Assembly (NCBI RefSeq): GCF_004137255.1 | Contig: NZ_SDWT01000001.1 | Span: 2,108,001 to 2,172,000 of the forward strand | Length of the DNA: 64,000 nucleotides | Source of the DNA: Nocardioides oleivorans | GTDB lineage: Bacteria > Actinomycetota > Actinomycetes > Propionibacteriales > Nocardioidaceae | Reading direction: 5' to 3' | Shown here: one piece after another, positions 36,577 to 45,679 of the stretch | Position numbering within the stretch: the stretch's first letter is position 1 | Layout of the letters: each line of letters begins with the position of its first letter | The notes under the pieces: model-generated | What the model was told of the DNA's origin: nothing | Database searches by the model: none | The model's input: only the letters and a program-made list of their open reading frames with translations | Position numbers and translations under genes: made by a program

Positions 36577-39500
36577 GTGAGAATCACTCCGAGGAACAGG
36601 TCGGTCACCTGCCTGCTCTCGACCGCGCTCGCGCTGGGCGTGGCGTCGCCGGCGGTGTTCCTGGCCACCACGTCGCCCTCGCACGCTGAGGTGGCGCGGC
36701 CGTCGGCGCCCGCCATCACGGCACCCGTCGTCAAGAAGAGCTCGGCCTTCGCCAAGGAGCTCGAGAGCAAGTACGTCGACCCCGACCGGGTCTACAGCAC
36801 CGACGTGCGCTGGTGGCTGGGCGAGGCGGCCAACACCGACGAGTCCCTGCTGGAAGAAATCCAGGCGCTCTACGACGCGGGATACCGCGGCGTGGAGCTG
36901 TGCATGCAGAGCGACGCCGTCGCTCCAGACGCGCAGTACGCCTACGGCTCCGACATGTGGACGCACAAGTGGAACCTGATGATGAACAAGATGCTCGACC
37001 TGGGCATGGCGGTCTACCTCACCTCGGGCACCAACTGGGCCACCTCCAACGTGCCCGGCCTCGACCCGGCGAGCCAGCAGGCGATGCAGAACATCACCCT
37101 CGGCACGGGCACCGTGGCGGCCGGCCAGGCCCTGACGACCGTGCCCGTCCCGGCAGCTGCCAACGCACGTCGCGCCGGCGCCACGTTCGTCACGGCCTAC
37201 GCCTACAAGGTGACCACGGGCAACGCGGTCGACCCGAACAGCTTCATCGACCTCAAGGCCAACGTGACGCAGGGCGCGGACGCCTGGACCCAGAATCTGA
37301 GCTGGACCGCCCCCAACGACGGCACCTACCGGGTCTTCGGTGTGTGGACCCAGGGCACGTACCACGCCTCCAGCCCGTCCGCCCAGCCTGCCTACGCGAC
37401 CAACTACTTCGACACGCGCGGGGTCCAGGCGCTCCGGACCTACTGGGAGCAGCATTACCTCGCGGACCCCGCGCTGCGAGCGAAGATCGCCGAGGGCGAC
37501 GTCCAGCTGTTCATGGACTCCCTCGAGATCAACTTCGGCACCGGTGGTGCGACCTGGTGGGCCGCGGACATGGCCGCCGAGTTCAAGAGGCGCAAGGGCT
37601 ACGACATCACGCCGTACCTCTTCCTCTTCCAGGACGTGAACGCCAGCCCCTTCACGCCGTACCACGAGGTGCGCAACACCGGCACGTACAAGCTCGACGG
37701 CGCGGAGATCAAGCGCCAGGGCATCATCAACGACTACCAGGACGTGCTCACCCAGCTGTACCGCGAGCGGATGCTCCAGCCACTCAAGACCTGGCTCAAC
37801 TCAGTAGGCATCGAGACCCGCGCCCAGATCTCCTACGGCCGGCCGCTTGAGATGTCGGAGCCGGCGATGGACGTCGACTACCCCGAGGCCGAGAACTTCA
37901 ACCAGTACGACAACGTCGACATCCTGCGACTCTGGACGGGCGGCGCCAAGCTCGAGAACAAGGTGCTCTCCACCGAGACCGGCGCCCAGCTCGGCCCTTA
38001 CAGCGGAACCCGTCAGATGGACCTGCACGACGCGTACGCCCAGTACGCCGCCGGCTTCCAGCGCATCGTGTGGCACGTGTGGGGCGCCGGGTACAGCTTC
38101 GGCAGCTTCGCCTGGCCCGGTCACAACGCCACCGGGTTCCGCCAGCTCGGCACCCGTAACCCGGGATATTCCGACTACGACGAGTTCAACGCCCACATGG
38201 GCCGGGTCCAGCAGCTCCTGCAGACCGGCAAGTCGCGCACCGACGTCGGCTTCATCAACCAGAAGTGGATCCACGGCGTCGCCTACAACGCCGGCATCGG
38301 CAGCGACAACGGGAACATGAACTGGCAGTACGCCCACCAGGGCGTCTACTACCGCTCGACCGAGCTGCAGGACAACGGCTACACCTACGACTACTTCAGC
38401 CCGAAGTTCCTCTTCGACGACGACGTCCACTTCGACACGACGACCAAGACGATCGAGAAGGCCGGCTACAAGGCCATCGTGCTCTACCAGGACTGGCTCG
38501 ACCTCGAGGCGGCCAACCGGATCCGCCGGTGGGCCAAGCAGGGCCTCAAGGTCGTGATCCTGGAGAACGCCGGCAACCGCACGCCCTTCAACGACGGCAA
38601 GGACGTCGCGCTGAAGAAGGTCATGGACGAGCTCAAGACCCTCCCCACTGTGCGCCAGGCCACGGTCTACGACGACATCGACTACTTCAGCGCCCAGCCG
38701 GGCGGTTATGACGACAACGTCCTGGAGAAGCTGCAGGAGCTCGGCGTGGAGCCCTACTCCGGCTTCCCCGAGCCCAACCTGCAGCTGCTCACGCAGACCC
38801 GCGAGGACGAGGAGGGAAACCAGTTCCTCTACGTCTACAACTACGACCCGGCCAACTACCTCGACAAGAGCCACAAGGCCAGCGTCCGCAACGCCACGCA
38901 CAACCAGAACATCAAGACCGACATCGTCCAGGACGGACTGTTCGTGCCGTACGTCATCGACTCCTGGACCGGTGAGACGACGCAGCTGGCCGACTATCGG
39001 TGGGAGGACGGCAAGACCATCGTCCCGATCGACCTCGACTACGACAACATCGAGCTCCTCGCCTTCGAGAAGGTCGACGAGGCCCAGCTGCACATTCTCG
39101 ACACCAACGCCGACTCGGCGTACGCCACCGAGGACGGGGTCGCGATGCGTACCTCCGAGTCGGGCACGGTCACCGCGGAGCTCAGTGACGGCACCGTGAT
39201 CGACCAGGCGGTCGAGGTCCCCGGGGCGTACGACATCACCGACTGGGACCTCACGGTCGAGTCGTGGCGTCCCAACGCGACCCAGGGCGACCTGACTCGC
39301 ACCGAGACCATCGACGGACTGACCACCACCAACCGGAAGACCTCCACGGTGGTGACCGACATCGACGTCCAGCTCGACACCCTGACGACCTGGGACAAGA
39401 TCCCCGAGGTCGGGAAGGCCGTCTCCGGCAAGGGCCACTACGAGGCGACGTTCGACTGGGACGCCGGCTCGGCCAGTGGCGCCTACCTCGACTTCGGCAA

Positions 39501-40263
39501 GGACCTCGAGGACTCGATGGTGGTCTGGATCAACGGCCGGAAGGTGGGCGGCGAGAAGAGCACCAACCCGACCAAGGCCACGAAGGACGTCGGAGGCGTC
39601 GGCAAGCCGACCATCGACGACGGACGCGGCAACCAGGTCCCGCTGGTGGGCACCGACCTCTACACCGGAGGCCTCAACTGGTCCACCCCGGTGGCCGACG
39701 TCAGCGACTACCTCGTCGACGGTGAGAACGAGATCGTCATCGACTACTCCTCGGCACTGGCCAACGTCCAGCTCGACCGTGGCATCGTCACGGAGGCGTT
39801 CCCGCGCATCCCGCGCGGCAACCCGTGGTGGATGAACGACGTGAAGTACCTGTCGTTCGGTCCGCAGCAGGCGAAGATCGTGCCGTTCGTGGACGTCGAG
39901 TACAGCGCCGAGGCTCCGACGCCGCCCACCACGAGCCCGACCCCCACGACCAACCCGACCCCGACGTCGACGGCCACCCCGACCCCCACCCCGACGCCGA
40001 CCCCGGTGGTGGAGCCGAAGGTGACGGTCAAGGGCAAGGTGAAGGCCGGTCAGCGGTTGAAGGTCCGCATCCGCGACCTGTCGGTGAACAAGGTCGAGCT
40101 CACCCTGGGCGGCAGGAAGCTCGCCGTGGCCAAGGTGAAGGACGGCAAGGTGACCATCACCACGGTCGTTCCTCGAGGCATGACGGGCCGCAAGGTCCTG
40201 CGCGTCCTCGACCGGAAGGGGACCGTCCTCTACAAGACCACGGTGCGGGTCACGAAGAGGTAG
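36577..40263 (+). CDS. Secreted GH106-type alpha-L-rhamnosidase-like glycoside hydrolase
   Basis: 1228 residues. GTG 36577 is chosen because AAGGAG lies 5 nt upstream. The signal peptide runs to about residue 37 (cleavage after SHA). Residues about 50-800 carry the GH106 pattern: DVRWWLGEAANTDESLLEEI, LYDAGYRGVELCMQ, LFMDSLEINFG and DVDYPEAENFNQ. A beta-sandwich (about 890-1130) follows with YLDFGKDLEDSMVVWINGRKVGG-like strands. Next is a Thr/Pro linker of about 30 residues and a basic Ig-like end domain of about 85 residues. It likely removes rhamnose from plant or exopolysaccharide glycans outside the cell. Catalytic Glu residues were not pinned down. Confidence 0.88.
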   Translation: MRITPRNRSVTCLLSTALALGVASPAVFLATTSPSHAEVARPSAPAITAPVVKKSSAFAKELESKYVDPDRVYSTDVRWWLGEAANTDESLLEEIQALYDAGYRGVELCMQSDAVAPDAQYAYGSDMWTHKWNLMMNKMLDLGMAVYLTSGTNWATSNVPGLDPASQQAMQNITLGTGTVAAGQALTTVPVPAAANARRAGATFVTAYAYKVTTGNAVDPNSFIDLKANVTQGADAWTQNLSWTAPNDGTYRVFGVWTQGTYHASSPSAQPAYATNYFDTRGVQALRTYWEQHYLADPALRAKIAEGDVQLFMDSLEINFGTGGATWWAADMAAEFKRRKGYDITPYLFLFQDVNASPFTPYHEVRNTGTYKLDGAEIKRQGIINDYQDVLTQLYRERMLQPLKTWLNSVGIETRAQISYGRPLEMSEPAMDVDYPEAENFNQYDNVDILRLWTGGAKLENKVLSTETGAQLGPYSGTRQMDLHDAYAQYAAGFQRIVWHVWGAGYSFGSFAWPGHNATGFRQLGTRNPGYSDYDEFNAHMGRVQQLLQTGKSRTDVGFINQKWIHGVAYNAGIGSDNGNMNWQYAHQGVYYRSTELQDNGYTYDYFSPKFLFDDDVHFDTTTKTIEKAGYKAIVLYQDWLDLEAANRIRRWAKQGLKVVILENAGNRTPFNDGKDVALKKVMDELKTLPTVRQATVYDDIDYFSAQPGGYDDNVLEKLQELGVEPYSGFPEPNLQLLTQTREDEEGNQFLYVYNYDPANYLDKSHKASVRNATHNQNIKTDIVQDGLFVPYVIDSWTGETTQLADYRWEDGKTIVPIDLDYDNIELLAFEKVDEAQLHILDTNADSAYATEDGVAMRTSESGTVTAELSDGTVIDQAVEVPGAYDITDWDLTVESWRPNATQGDLTRTETIDGLTTTNRKTSTVVTDIDVQLDTLTTWDKIPEVGKAVSGKGHYEATFDWDAGSASGAYLDFGKDLEDSMVVWINGRKVGGEKSTNPTKATKDVGGVGKPTIDDGRGNQVPLVGTDLYTGGLNWSTPVADVSDYLVDGENEIVIDYSSALANVQLDRGIVTEAFPRIPRGNPWWMNDVKYLSFGPQQAKIVPFVDVEYSAEAPTPPTTSPTPTTNPTPTSTATPTPTPTPTPVVEPKVTVKGKVKAGQRLKVRIRDLSVNKVELTLGGRKLAVAKVKDGKVTITTVVPRGMTGRKVLRVLDRKGTVLYKTTVRVTKR

Positions 40264-40301
40264 GCAGTCTGACCGAGCCCGCGAGACCGGTCAGGTTGCA
40301 G

Positions 40302-40333
40302 CGAGGGGTCACGCCATCAGGCGTGGCCCCTCG
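40302..40333 (+). terminator. Terminator after the GH106 gene
   Basis: A 14-bp stem (40302-40315 with 40320-40333, one G-T pair) with loop ATCA. It lies 39 nt after the stop and would sit in the leader of the next gene if transcription reads through. Confidence 0.75.
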
Positions 40334-40374
40334 TTGCGGTGACCGCATCCCCCACGAAAGAGGAGGCCCGTCCG

Positions 40375-40575
40375 ATGGACATCTCGGCCCTCACTGACAC
40401 CGACACCGTCCTCCTTCAGCACCTGGCGCAGGGGTGGAACGGCTCACGCATCGCATCACACCTCGGCGTCCGCGTCGGCGGTGTGCGCGAGGACATCAGG
40501 AGGATCCGGCGGACCCTGGGCGCGACGAACAACACCCACGCCGTCGTGATCGCCGTGCGAGCCGGACTGATCTGA
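40375..40575 (+). CDS. Stand-alone LuxR-type helix-turn-helix protein
   Basis: 66 residues, almost exactly one GerE/LuxR DNA-binding domain: LTDTDTVLLQHLAQGWNGSRIASHLGV, then VREDIRRIRRTLGATNNTHAVVIAVRAGLI as the recognition helix and tail (positions about 6-66). No receiver or ligand domain is attached. GAGGAGG stands 8 nt before the ATG at 40375. It lies after the GH106 terminator, and may be transcribed from its own promoter or by read-through. Target unknown. Confidence 0.8.
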   Translation: MDISALTDTDTVLLQHLAQGWNGSRIASHLGVRVGGVREDIRRIRRTLGATNNTHAVVIAVRAGLI

Positions 40576-40630
40576 CGTCCGCCGGAGTCGCGCAGACCCG
40601 ACGCCCGCGCCGGAGACCCCGTGAGGTTGC

Positions 40631-41506
40631 TCAGGGCGCGAGCGCCAGCTCCGGTCGGCCCACCGGTCCGGCGAGCACGCTCGCCACCGCCTCGGCCGCG
40701 AGCGCGACGACGTCGTCCGCGAGCCCGGCGCGCGGGCAGACGTAGAGCATCAGGGGCTCCGGCGCCGGCAGGTCGGGGACGGCGACCATCCCCGGCGGGG
40801 CCTCGTCGAGGGCCATCAGGGCGACGCCGAGCCCGGCGCTGACCGCCGCCTGCACCCCGGCCAGCTGGGTGGCCTCGGCGCCGATGGTGGCGGGCAGGCC
40901 GTGGTCGGCCAGCGTCTGGAGCGCGCGCTTGCGCAGCTCGCACGGGTTGTCGAAGGCGACGACCGCCACCGGGTCGGGTGGGGTGGGACGCCGCCACGTC
41001 TCGGCGGCGTACCAGGTCAGCTCCAGCGCGCCGACCGGCACCGCGCCGGGGTGGTCGGCGGCGTTGAGCAGCAGGGCGAGGTCGACCTGCCCGGACGCGA
41101 GGCCCTCGCGCAGGCGGGCGCCGCGGTCGATGCGGTAGCGGAACGTGGTGGCCGACCCGGCGTCTTCGAGCGACGCCGACAGGGACGGCAGCAGCCGGGC
41201 GGCCGCGTGCTCGGTCGAGCCGATCGTGATCTCGAGGTCGGCCCCCGTCAGGTTACGCAGCGCCTCGTCGTGAGCCGCGAGGATCCGCCGGGCCGCTGCT
41301 AGCAGGCGCTCGCCGTCGGCGGTGAACCGCGAGCCGCGACCGTGCCGCTCCACGAGCCGCAGCCCGGTGGCGGACTCGAGACGGCGCACGTGCTGGCTGA
41401 CCCCGGCCTGGCTCAGGTGCAGGCGCTCGGCCGCGCGCTGGAAGCCGCCGTGGTCGGCGACCGCGACGAGGCTGCGGAGGGGGCCGATGTCAAGGATGCG
41501 TTCCAT
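40631..41506 (-). CDS. LysR-family regulator of the organosulfur operon
   Basis: 291 residues. The winged helix is residues about 5-62 (LRSLVAVADHGGFQRAAERLHLSQAGVSQHVRRLE region), followed by the two-lobed effector domain. It is divergent from the 13-gene operon starting at 41633. A TAATCT -10 box (minus strand, 41514-41519) lies 7 nt before its ATG, so it is probably leaderless, and the palindromes at 41531-41557 overlap its own -35 region. Autoregulation and activation of the operon are inferred; CysB/Cbl-type sulfur regulators act this way. Confidence 0.92.
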   Translation of the reverse strand: MERILDIGPLRSLVAVADHGGFQRAAERLHLSQAGVSQHVRRLESATGLRLVERHGRGSRFTADGERLLAAARRILAAHDEALRNLTGADLEITIGSTEHAAARLLPSLSASLEDAGSATTFRYRIDRGARLREGLASGQVDLALLLNAADHPGAVPVGALELTWYAAETWRRPTPPDPVAVVAFDNPCELRKRALQTLADHGLPATIGAEATQLAGVQAAVSAGLGVALMALDEAPPGMVAVPDLPAPEPLMLYVCPRAGLADDVVALAAEAVASVLAGPVGRPELALAP

Positions 41507-41513
41507 GTCGATC

Positions 41514-41519
41514 AGATTA
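41514..41519 (-). promoter_or_regulatory. -10 box of the LysR gene
   Basis: On the minus strand TAATCT ends 7 nt before the ATG at 41506. Confidence 0.5.
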
Positions 41520-41530
41520 GTCGACTATTG

Positions 41531-41557
41531 ATCACGCTGCGTGATGACACGCATCAC
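41531..41557. promoter_or_regulatory. Twin LysR-type operators (T-N11-A) between regulator and operon
   Basis: ATCACGCTGCGTGAT (41531-41545) is a perfect 7-bp-arm palindrome with the T-N11-A core of LysR sites. A second palindrome with 6-bp arms GTGATG and CATCAC (41541-41557) overlaps it. They lie between the two divergent promoters. Confidence 0.7.
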
Positions 41558-41566
41558 GGACCGGCG

Positions 41567-41596
41567 TTGGATCGATCAACAAAAGTCCACTAAGTT
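41567..41596 (+). promoter_or_regulatory. Promoter of the organosulfur operon
   Basis: TTGGAT (41567-41572) and TAAGTT (41591-41596) are 18 nt apart, giving a leader of about 30 nt before the ATG at 41633. Confidence 0.5.
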
Positions 41597-41632
41597 GGTA
41601 GAGAAAGGTGATTCAAGCGCGAGAGGGAGTCG

Positions 41633-42976
41633 ATGGGCACGAGGCAGATGCACCTGGGAGCGGTGCCGTACGGCACGGGCGGGCCCGGCAGCCACACGCT
41701 GTGGCTCGACCCCGAGATCCCGGGCGACGCCAGCGTCAACATCGACTGGTTCGTCGAGATGGCCCAGCTGGCCGAGCGCGGCAAGTTCGACCTGGTCTTC
41801 ATCGTCGACAGCCAGTTCATCACGCCGTTCTCCCCTCCGCACTACCTCAACCGGCTCGAGCCGCTCACGCTCCTGAGCGCGCTCGCCACCCAGACCAGCC
41901 GGATCGGCCTGGTCGGGACGGCGACCACGAGCTTCAACAGCCCGTTCAACCTGGTCCGCCGCTTCGGCAGCCTCGACCTCATCAGCAAGGGCCGCGCCGG
42001 CTGGAACGTCGTCACGACCGGCGACGCCGGGACGGCCGGCAACTACGGCCTCGACGAGCACTACGACTACGACACCCGTTACGGCCGCGCGCAGGAGTAC
42101 GTCGAGCTCGCCCGGGCGCTGTGGGACTCCTACGAGGACGACGCCTTCGTCCGCGACCGCGAGACCGGCCAGTTCCTCGACGCCAGCAAGCAGCACGTGC
42201 TCGACCACGAGGGCACCTACTTCTCCGTGCGCGGACCGCTCAACATGGTGCGCTCGGCCCAGGGCCACCCGGTCGTCTTCCAGGCCGGCGACTCCGACCA
42301 GGGCCGCGACCTGGGCGCCAGCGTGGGGGAGGGCATCTTCACCTTCGCCCCCGACATCCCCAGCGGGCAGGCGTTCTACGACGACATCAAGACCCGCGCC
42401 CGCGACAAGTTCGGCCGCAACCCCGACCACCTCGTGGTCATGCCGGGCATCAAGGTCGTCGTCGGCGACACCGACGAGGACGCCCGCGAGATCGAGGCGG
42501 CCAACAACGACCGCGACCACACCTTCGGAGCCGCGCTGCGCGAGTTCGGCCGCCCCTTCGGCTGGCACGACTTCACCCAGTACGACCTCGACGCGCCGTT
42601 CCCGGCCGAGGCGCTGGTCCACGGCGAGCGCTCGTTCTACACCCAGGCCAAGGCCGTGACGCAGCGCGCGGTCGACAACGGGTGGTCGCTTCGCCAGGCG
42701 GTCGAGACCACCCGCGCCTTCCGCAAGAGCGAGTTCGTCGGGTCGCCCACCACGGTCGCCGACAAGCTCGTCGAGTGGTGGGAGGCCCGGGCCTGCGACG
42801 GCTTCAACATCGGCCTCGACCACCCGGCCAACTTCCGCCGGATCGTCGACGAGGTCGTCCCGATCCTCCAGGAGCGCGGCGTCTTCCGCGCCGCCTACGA
42901 CTCCACCCACCTGCGCGGGCATCTCGGGCTGCCCGTGCCGGAGAACCGCCACACGGCGGCCCGTCGCGTCGGCTGA
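41633..42976 (+). CDS. LLM flavin-dependent monooxygenase, NtaA/SnaA/DszA family
   Basis: 447 residues, a FMNH2-using monooxygenase of the bacterial-luciferase-like superfamily. The N-terminal MHLGAVPYGTGGPGSHTLWL and FVEMAQLAERGKFDLVFIVDS, then GRAGWNVVTTGDAG and HPVVFQAGDSDQGRDLGA, are hallmarks of the NtaA/DszA branch. Members oxidise sulfur or nitrogen heteroatoms (DszA on sulfones, DmoA on dimethyl sulfide, CmoJ on S-substituted cysteine derivatives). It opens the operon; GAGGGAG precedes the ATG. Reduced FMN would come from the reductases encoded at the operon end. Substrate unknown. Confidence 0.93.
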   Translation: MGTRQMHLGAVPYGTGGPGSHTLWLDPEIPGDASVNIDWFVEMAQLAERGKFDLVFIVDSQFITPFSPPHYLNRLEPLTLLSALATQTSRIGLVGTATTSFNSPFNLVRRFGSLDLISKGRAGWNVVTTGDAGTAGNYGLDEHYDYDTRYGRAQEYVELARALWDSYEDDAFVRDRETGQFLDASKQHVLDHEGTYFSVRGPLNMVRSAQGHPVVFQAGDSDQGRDLGASVGEGIFTFAPDIPSGQAFYDDIKTRARDKFGRNPDHLVVMPGIKVVVGDTDEDAREIEAANNDRDHTFGAALREFGRPFGWHDFTQYDLDAPFPAEALVHGERSFYTQAKAVTQRAVDNGWSLRQAVETTRAFRKSEFVGSPTTVADKLVEWWEARACDGFNIGLDHPANFRRIVDEVVPILQERGVFRAAYDSTHLRGHLGLPVPENRHTAARRVG

Positions 42977-43061
42977 CCCCGGCCGGCACCACCCCCACCC
43001 ACACCGTCGTACGACTCGACCCAGATCGACACCGACCCGACCCGAAAGGCACACGCCCACC

Positions 43062-44615
43062 ATGACGCGCGCCAGCAGCACCCCCCTCCTCACCCCGTCC
43101 CGCCGCGGCTTCCTCGGCCTCAGCCTCGCCGCCGGCCTCGTGCTCGGCCTCGAGGCCTGCGGCGGCACCTCGACCGCCGGAGGCAGCGGCTCGGCCGGCG
43201 GCACCGGCACCATCAAGTGGGCCTGGCAGCTCCCGACCACCTGGGACCCGGTCACCTCGTCGGCCGGCTCGGACGTGCAGATGCTCGCCCTGACCTACGA
43301 CGCCATCACGGCCCTCGACGACCAGGGCAACGCCTCGCCGTGGCTGGCGGAGAAGTGGACCTACGACGCCTCCGGCAAGTCGGTGACGTTCACCCTGCAG
43401 CCGGACCTCAAGTTCAGCGACGGCAGCCCGCTCGACGCCACCGCGGTCGCGAAGTCGATCGAGCGCGGTCGCACCCAGGACGGGTCGCTGATCGCCCCGC
43501 AGATGGCGACGATCAAGTCGGTCAAGGCGGACGGCGACCTCGACGTCGTCATCGAGCTGACCGAGGTCGACTACCAGTACCCGCTCCTCTTCGCAGGCAA
43601 GACCGGCATGGTCGTGAACCCGGCCGCCTTCGAGAAGGACGTCGACGCGCTGGCGACCCAGCCGGCCGGTTCCGGACCGTTCACCCTGACGTCCTACGTG
43701 CAGAACGACCACGCGACGCTGAAGAAGAACCCGAACTTCTCCGCCGCCGACGAGATCAAGGTCGAGAACTTCGAGCTCTACCCGCAGCCCGACCCCTCGA
43801 CCGCGGTCGCCGCGGCCCGCTCCGGGCAGTTCAACCTCGTCCGCCTCGGCGGCGCGCAGCTGCAGCAGGCCAAGGACGCCGGCCTCGACGTGCAGGTCAT
43901 CGACACCATGTTCGTCAGCGTCCTCGACGTGAACGCGACCATGGCGCCCTTCGACGACCCGGCGGTCGTCGAGGCGATGAAGTACGCCATCGACCGCGAG
44001 AAGCTGAAGGAGGTCGCGGCCTTCGGTGTCGGCGACGTCAGCTACCAGCCCTTCCCGCCCGGCTACGTCGGCTACAACCCGGAGCTGGCGACGCTCTACG
44101 CCTACGACCCCGACAAGTCGCGCCAGATCCTCGAGGACGCCGGTCTCAAGACCCCGATCAAGGCGGTCTTCACCAGCAGCGGCCAGAGCGACGCGGCCGT
44201 CGAGCTGATCCAGGCGCAGCTCAAGGAGGTCGGCATCGAGGCGACGATCGACTCGATCCCGGCGACCCAGCACACGCAGCTGGTCTACCTCGAGCACTCC
44301 AAGGCGCTCGCCTACGACGGCTTCGCCGGCCGTGAGTCTCCCGTGCAGGCCTTCCAGGTGCTCTTCGGCGCCGAGGGCCTGATGAACCCGGGCCGCATCT
44401 CCAGCCCCGAGCTCGAGTCGCAGCTGGAGAAGGTCAAGAACACGCCGACCGACGACCCGACCTACCCCGCCCTGCTCCAGGAGGCGACGAAGATCGCGGT
44501 CACGACGTTCCCGAACACCTTCCTGACCCTCGTCCCCGCCGTCATCGCCCGCAAGGGCGTCAGCGGGCTCCCGACGCGGCCGAGCCTGCGGCGCTTCGAA
44601 GGCGTCACGGCGTGA
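43062..44615 (+). CDS. Dpp/Opp-type ABC transporter substrate-binding lipoprotein
   Basis: 517 residues, family 5 substrate-binding protein. The N-terminus combines a twin-arginine motif (SRRGFLGL, residues 13-20) with a lipobox ending at C33 (GLEAC), so it is likely exported folded by Tat and anchored to the membrane. A Gly/Ser/Thr spacer follows. [23 protein letters not shown] and [15 protein letters not shown] are family hallmarks. Such proteins bind peptides, nickel or opine-like compounds; in this operon the ligand is probably an organosulfur molecule larger than a simple alkanesulfonate. Confidence 0.93.
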   Translation: MTRASSTPLLTPSRRGFLGLSLAAGLVLGLEACGGTSTAGGSGSAGGTGTIKWAWQLPTTWDPVTSSAGSDVQMLALTYDAITALDDQGNASPWLAEKWTYDASGKSVTFTLQPDLKFSDGSPLDATAVAKSIERGRTQDGSLIAPQMATIKSVKADGDLDVVIELTEVDYQYPLLFAGKTGMVVNPAAFEKDVDALATQPAGSGPFTLTSYVQNDHATLKKNPNFSAADEIKVENFELYPQPDPSTAVAAARSGQFNLVRLGGAQLQQAKDAGLDVQVIDTMFVSVLDVNATMAPFDDPAVVEAMKYAIDREKLKEVAAFGVGDVSYQPFPPGYVGYNPELATLYAYDPDKSRQILEDAGLKTPIKAVFTSSGQSDAAVELIQAQLKEVGIEATIDSIPATQHTQLVYLEHSKALAYDGFAGRESPVQAFQVLFGAEGLMNPGRISSPELESQLEKVKNTPTDDPTYPALLQEATKIAVTTFPNTFLTLVPAVIARKGVSGLPTRPSLRRFEGVTA

Positions 44616-45679
44616 GCCTCACCGTCGCCCCCGAGGCAGGCACGGCGCCGCCCGACCTGCAGCCGCCGGTGCCGGGCGACTCGCCCGCCGCCGCAGTGGC
44701 TCGCCCGCGCCGCGTCGTACCCCTGGTGCGCGCGGTCGCCGGCGGCCTCGCGGTCGCCGTCACGGTGCTCCTGCTCGCCTCGGTCATCACCTTCGCCCTC
44801 GGCGCGCTGAGCGACAGCAACCCGGCCGCGGCGGTGCTCGGCGAGACCGCGACCCCCGACGACATCGCCCGGATGAACCACGAGTTCGGACTCGACCGAC
44901 CGCTGGTCGAGCAGTACGTCTCGTGGGTCGGCAGCGCGGTGCAGGGCGACCTCGGGCGGTCGTGGTTCACCACGATCCCGGTGGCCGACAGCATCAAGCA
45001 GGCGCTCCCGGTCGACCTCTCCATCGCGGCACTCGCCCTGGTGCTCGCCATCATCATCGGCGGCGGCGCCGGGATCGGCGCCGCGCTGAGCAACGGCGGC
45101 GCCTTCGACCGCGTGGTCACGCTGTTCTGCTCGGTGCTCGCCACGCTGCCGCCGTTCGTCATCGGCATGGCCCTCATCGTGGTCTTCTCGGTGAAGCTGC
45201 AGCTGCTGCCCTCGGGCGGCTACGTGCCCATCGACCAGGACCCCGCCCAGTGGCTGCGGTTCGCGATCCTGCCGTCCCTGGCGCTCAGCCTCGACGTCGC
45301 TGCCTCGATCGCCCGGCAGCTGCGCACGTCGATGGTCACCGCACTGGGCGACAACTACGCGATCGGCGCCGAGATGCGCGGCTACGGCCGCTCCCGGGTG
45401 CTGTTCGGGCACGTGCTGCGCAACGCTGCCGGACCGACGCTGGCCGTCATCGGCCTCGCGATCCCGCTGATCGTCGGCGGTGCCGTGATCACCGAGCGGC
45501 TCTTCGGCCTGCCGGGCGTCGCGCAGCTCGCCCTGCAGTCCGCCGAGCGCGGCGACGTACCGGTCGTCCTCGGCACGCTCCTCGTCACGGCCGTCGTCGT
45601 GGTCGTCGCGAGCTCGATCGTCAACGTGCTGCAGAAGTCCCTCGACCCGACCGCCCGACGCCAGGGGGTGCTCCGATGA
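44612..45679 (+). CDS. ABC transporter permease, DppB type
   Basis: 355 residues with about six membrane helices and the EAA-type loop (RQLRTSMVTALGDNYAIGAEMRGYGRSRVLFGHVLRNA region, about 235-272) that contacts the ATPase. The N-terminal 35 residues are Pro/Ala-rich and cytoplasmic. The GTG start overlaps the binding-protein stop by 4 nt, and its own stop overlaps the next permease (ATGA). Confidence 0.92.
   Translation: MSLTVAPEAGTAPPDLQPPVPGDSPAAAVARPRRVVPLVRAVAGGLAVAVTVLLLASVITFALGALSDSNPAAAVLGETATPDDIARMNHEFGLDRPLVEQYVSWVGSAVQGDLGRSWFTTIPVADSIKQALPVDLSIAALALVLAIIIGGGAGIGAALSNGGAFDRVVTLFCSVLATLPPFVIGMALIVVFSVKLQLLPSGGYVPIDQDPAQWLRFAILPSLALSLDVAASIARQLRTSMVTALGDNYAIGAEMRGYGRSRVLFGHVLRNAAGPTLAVIGLAIPLIVGGAVITERLFGLPGVAQLALQSAERGDVPVVLGTLLVTAVVVVVASSIVNVLQKSLDPTARRQGVLR

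Noticed and set aside
39905-40014. Thr/Pro repeat at the end of the rhamnosidase as a CRISPR-like or tandem DNA repeat
   Set aside because: It is an in-frame protein linker of TP units without regular spacers.
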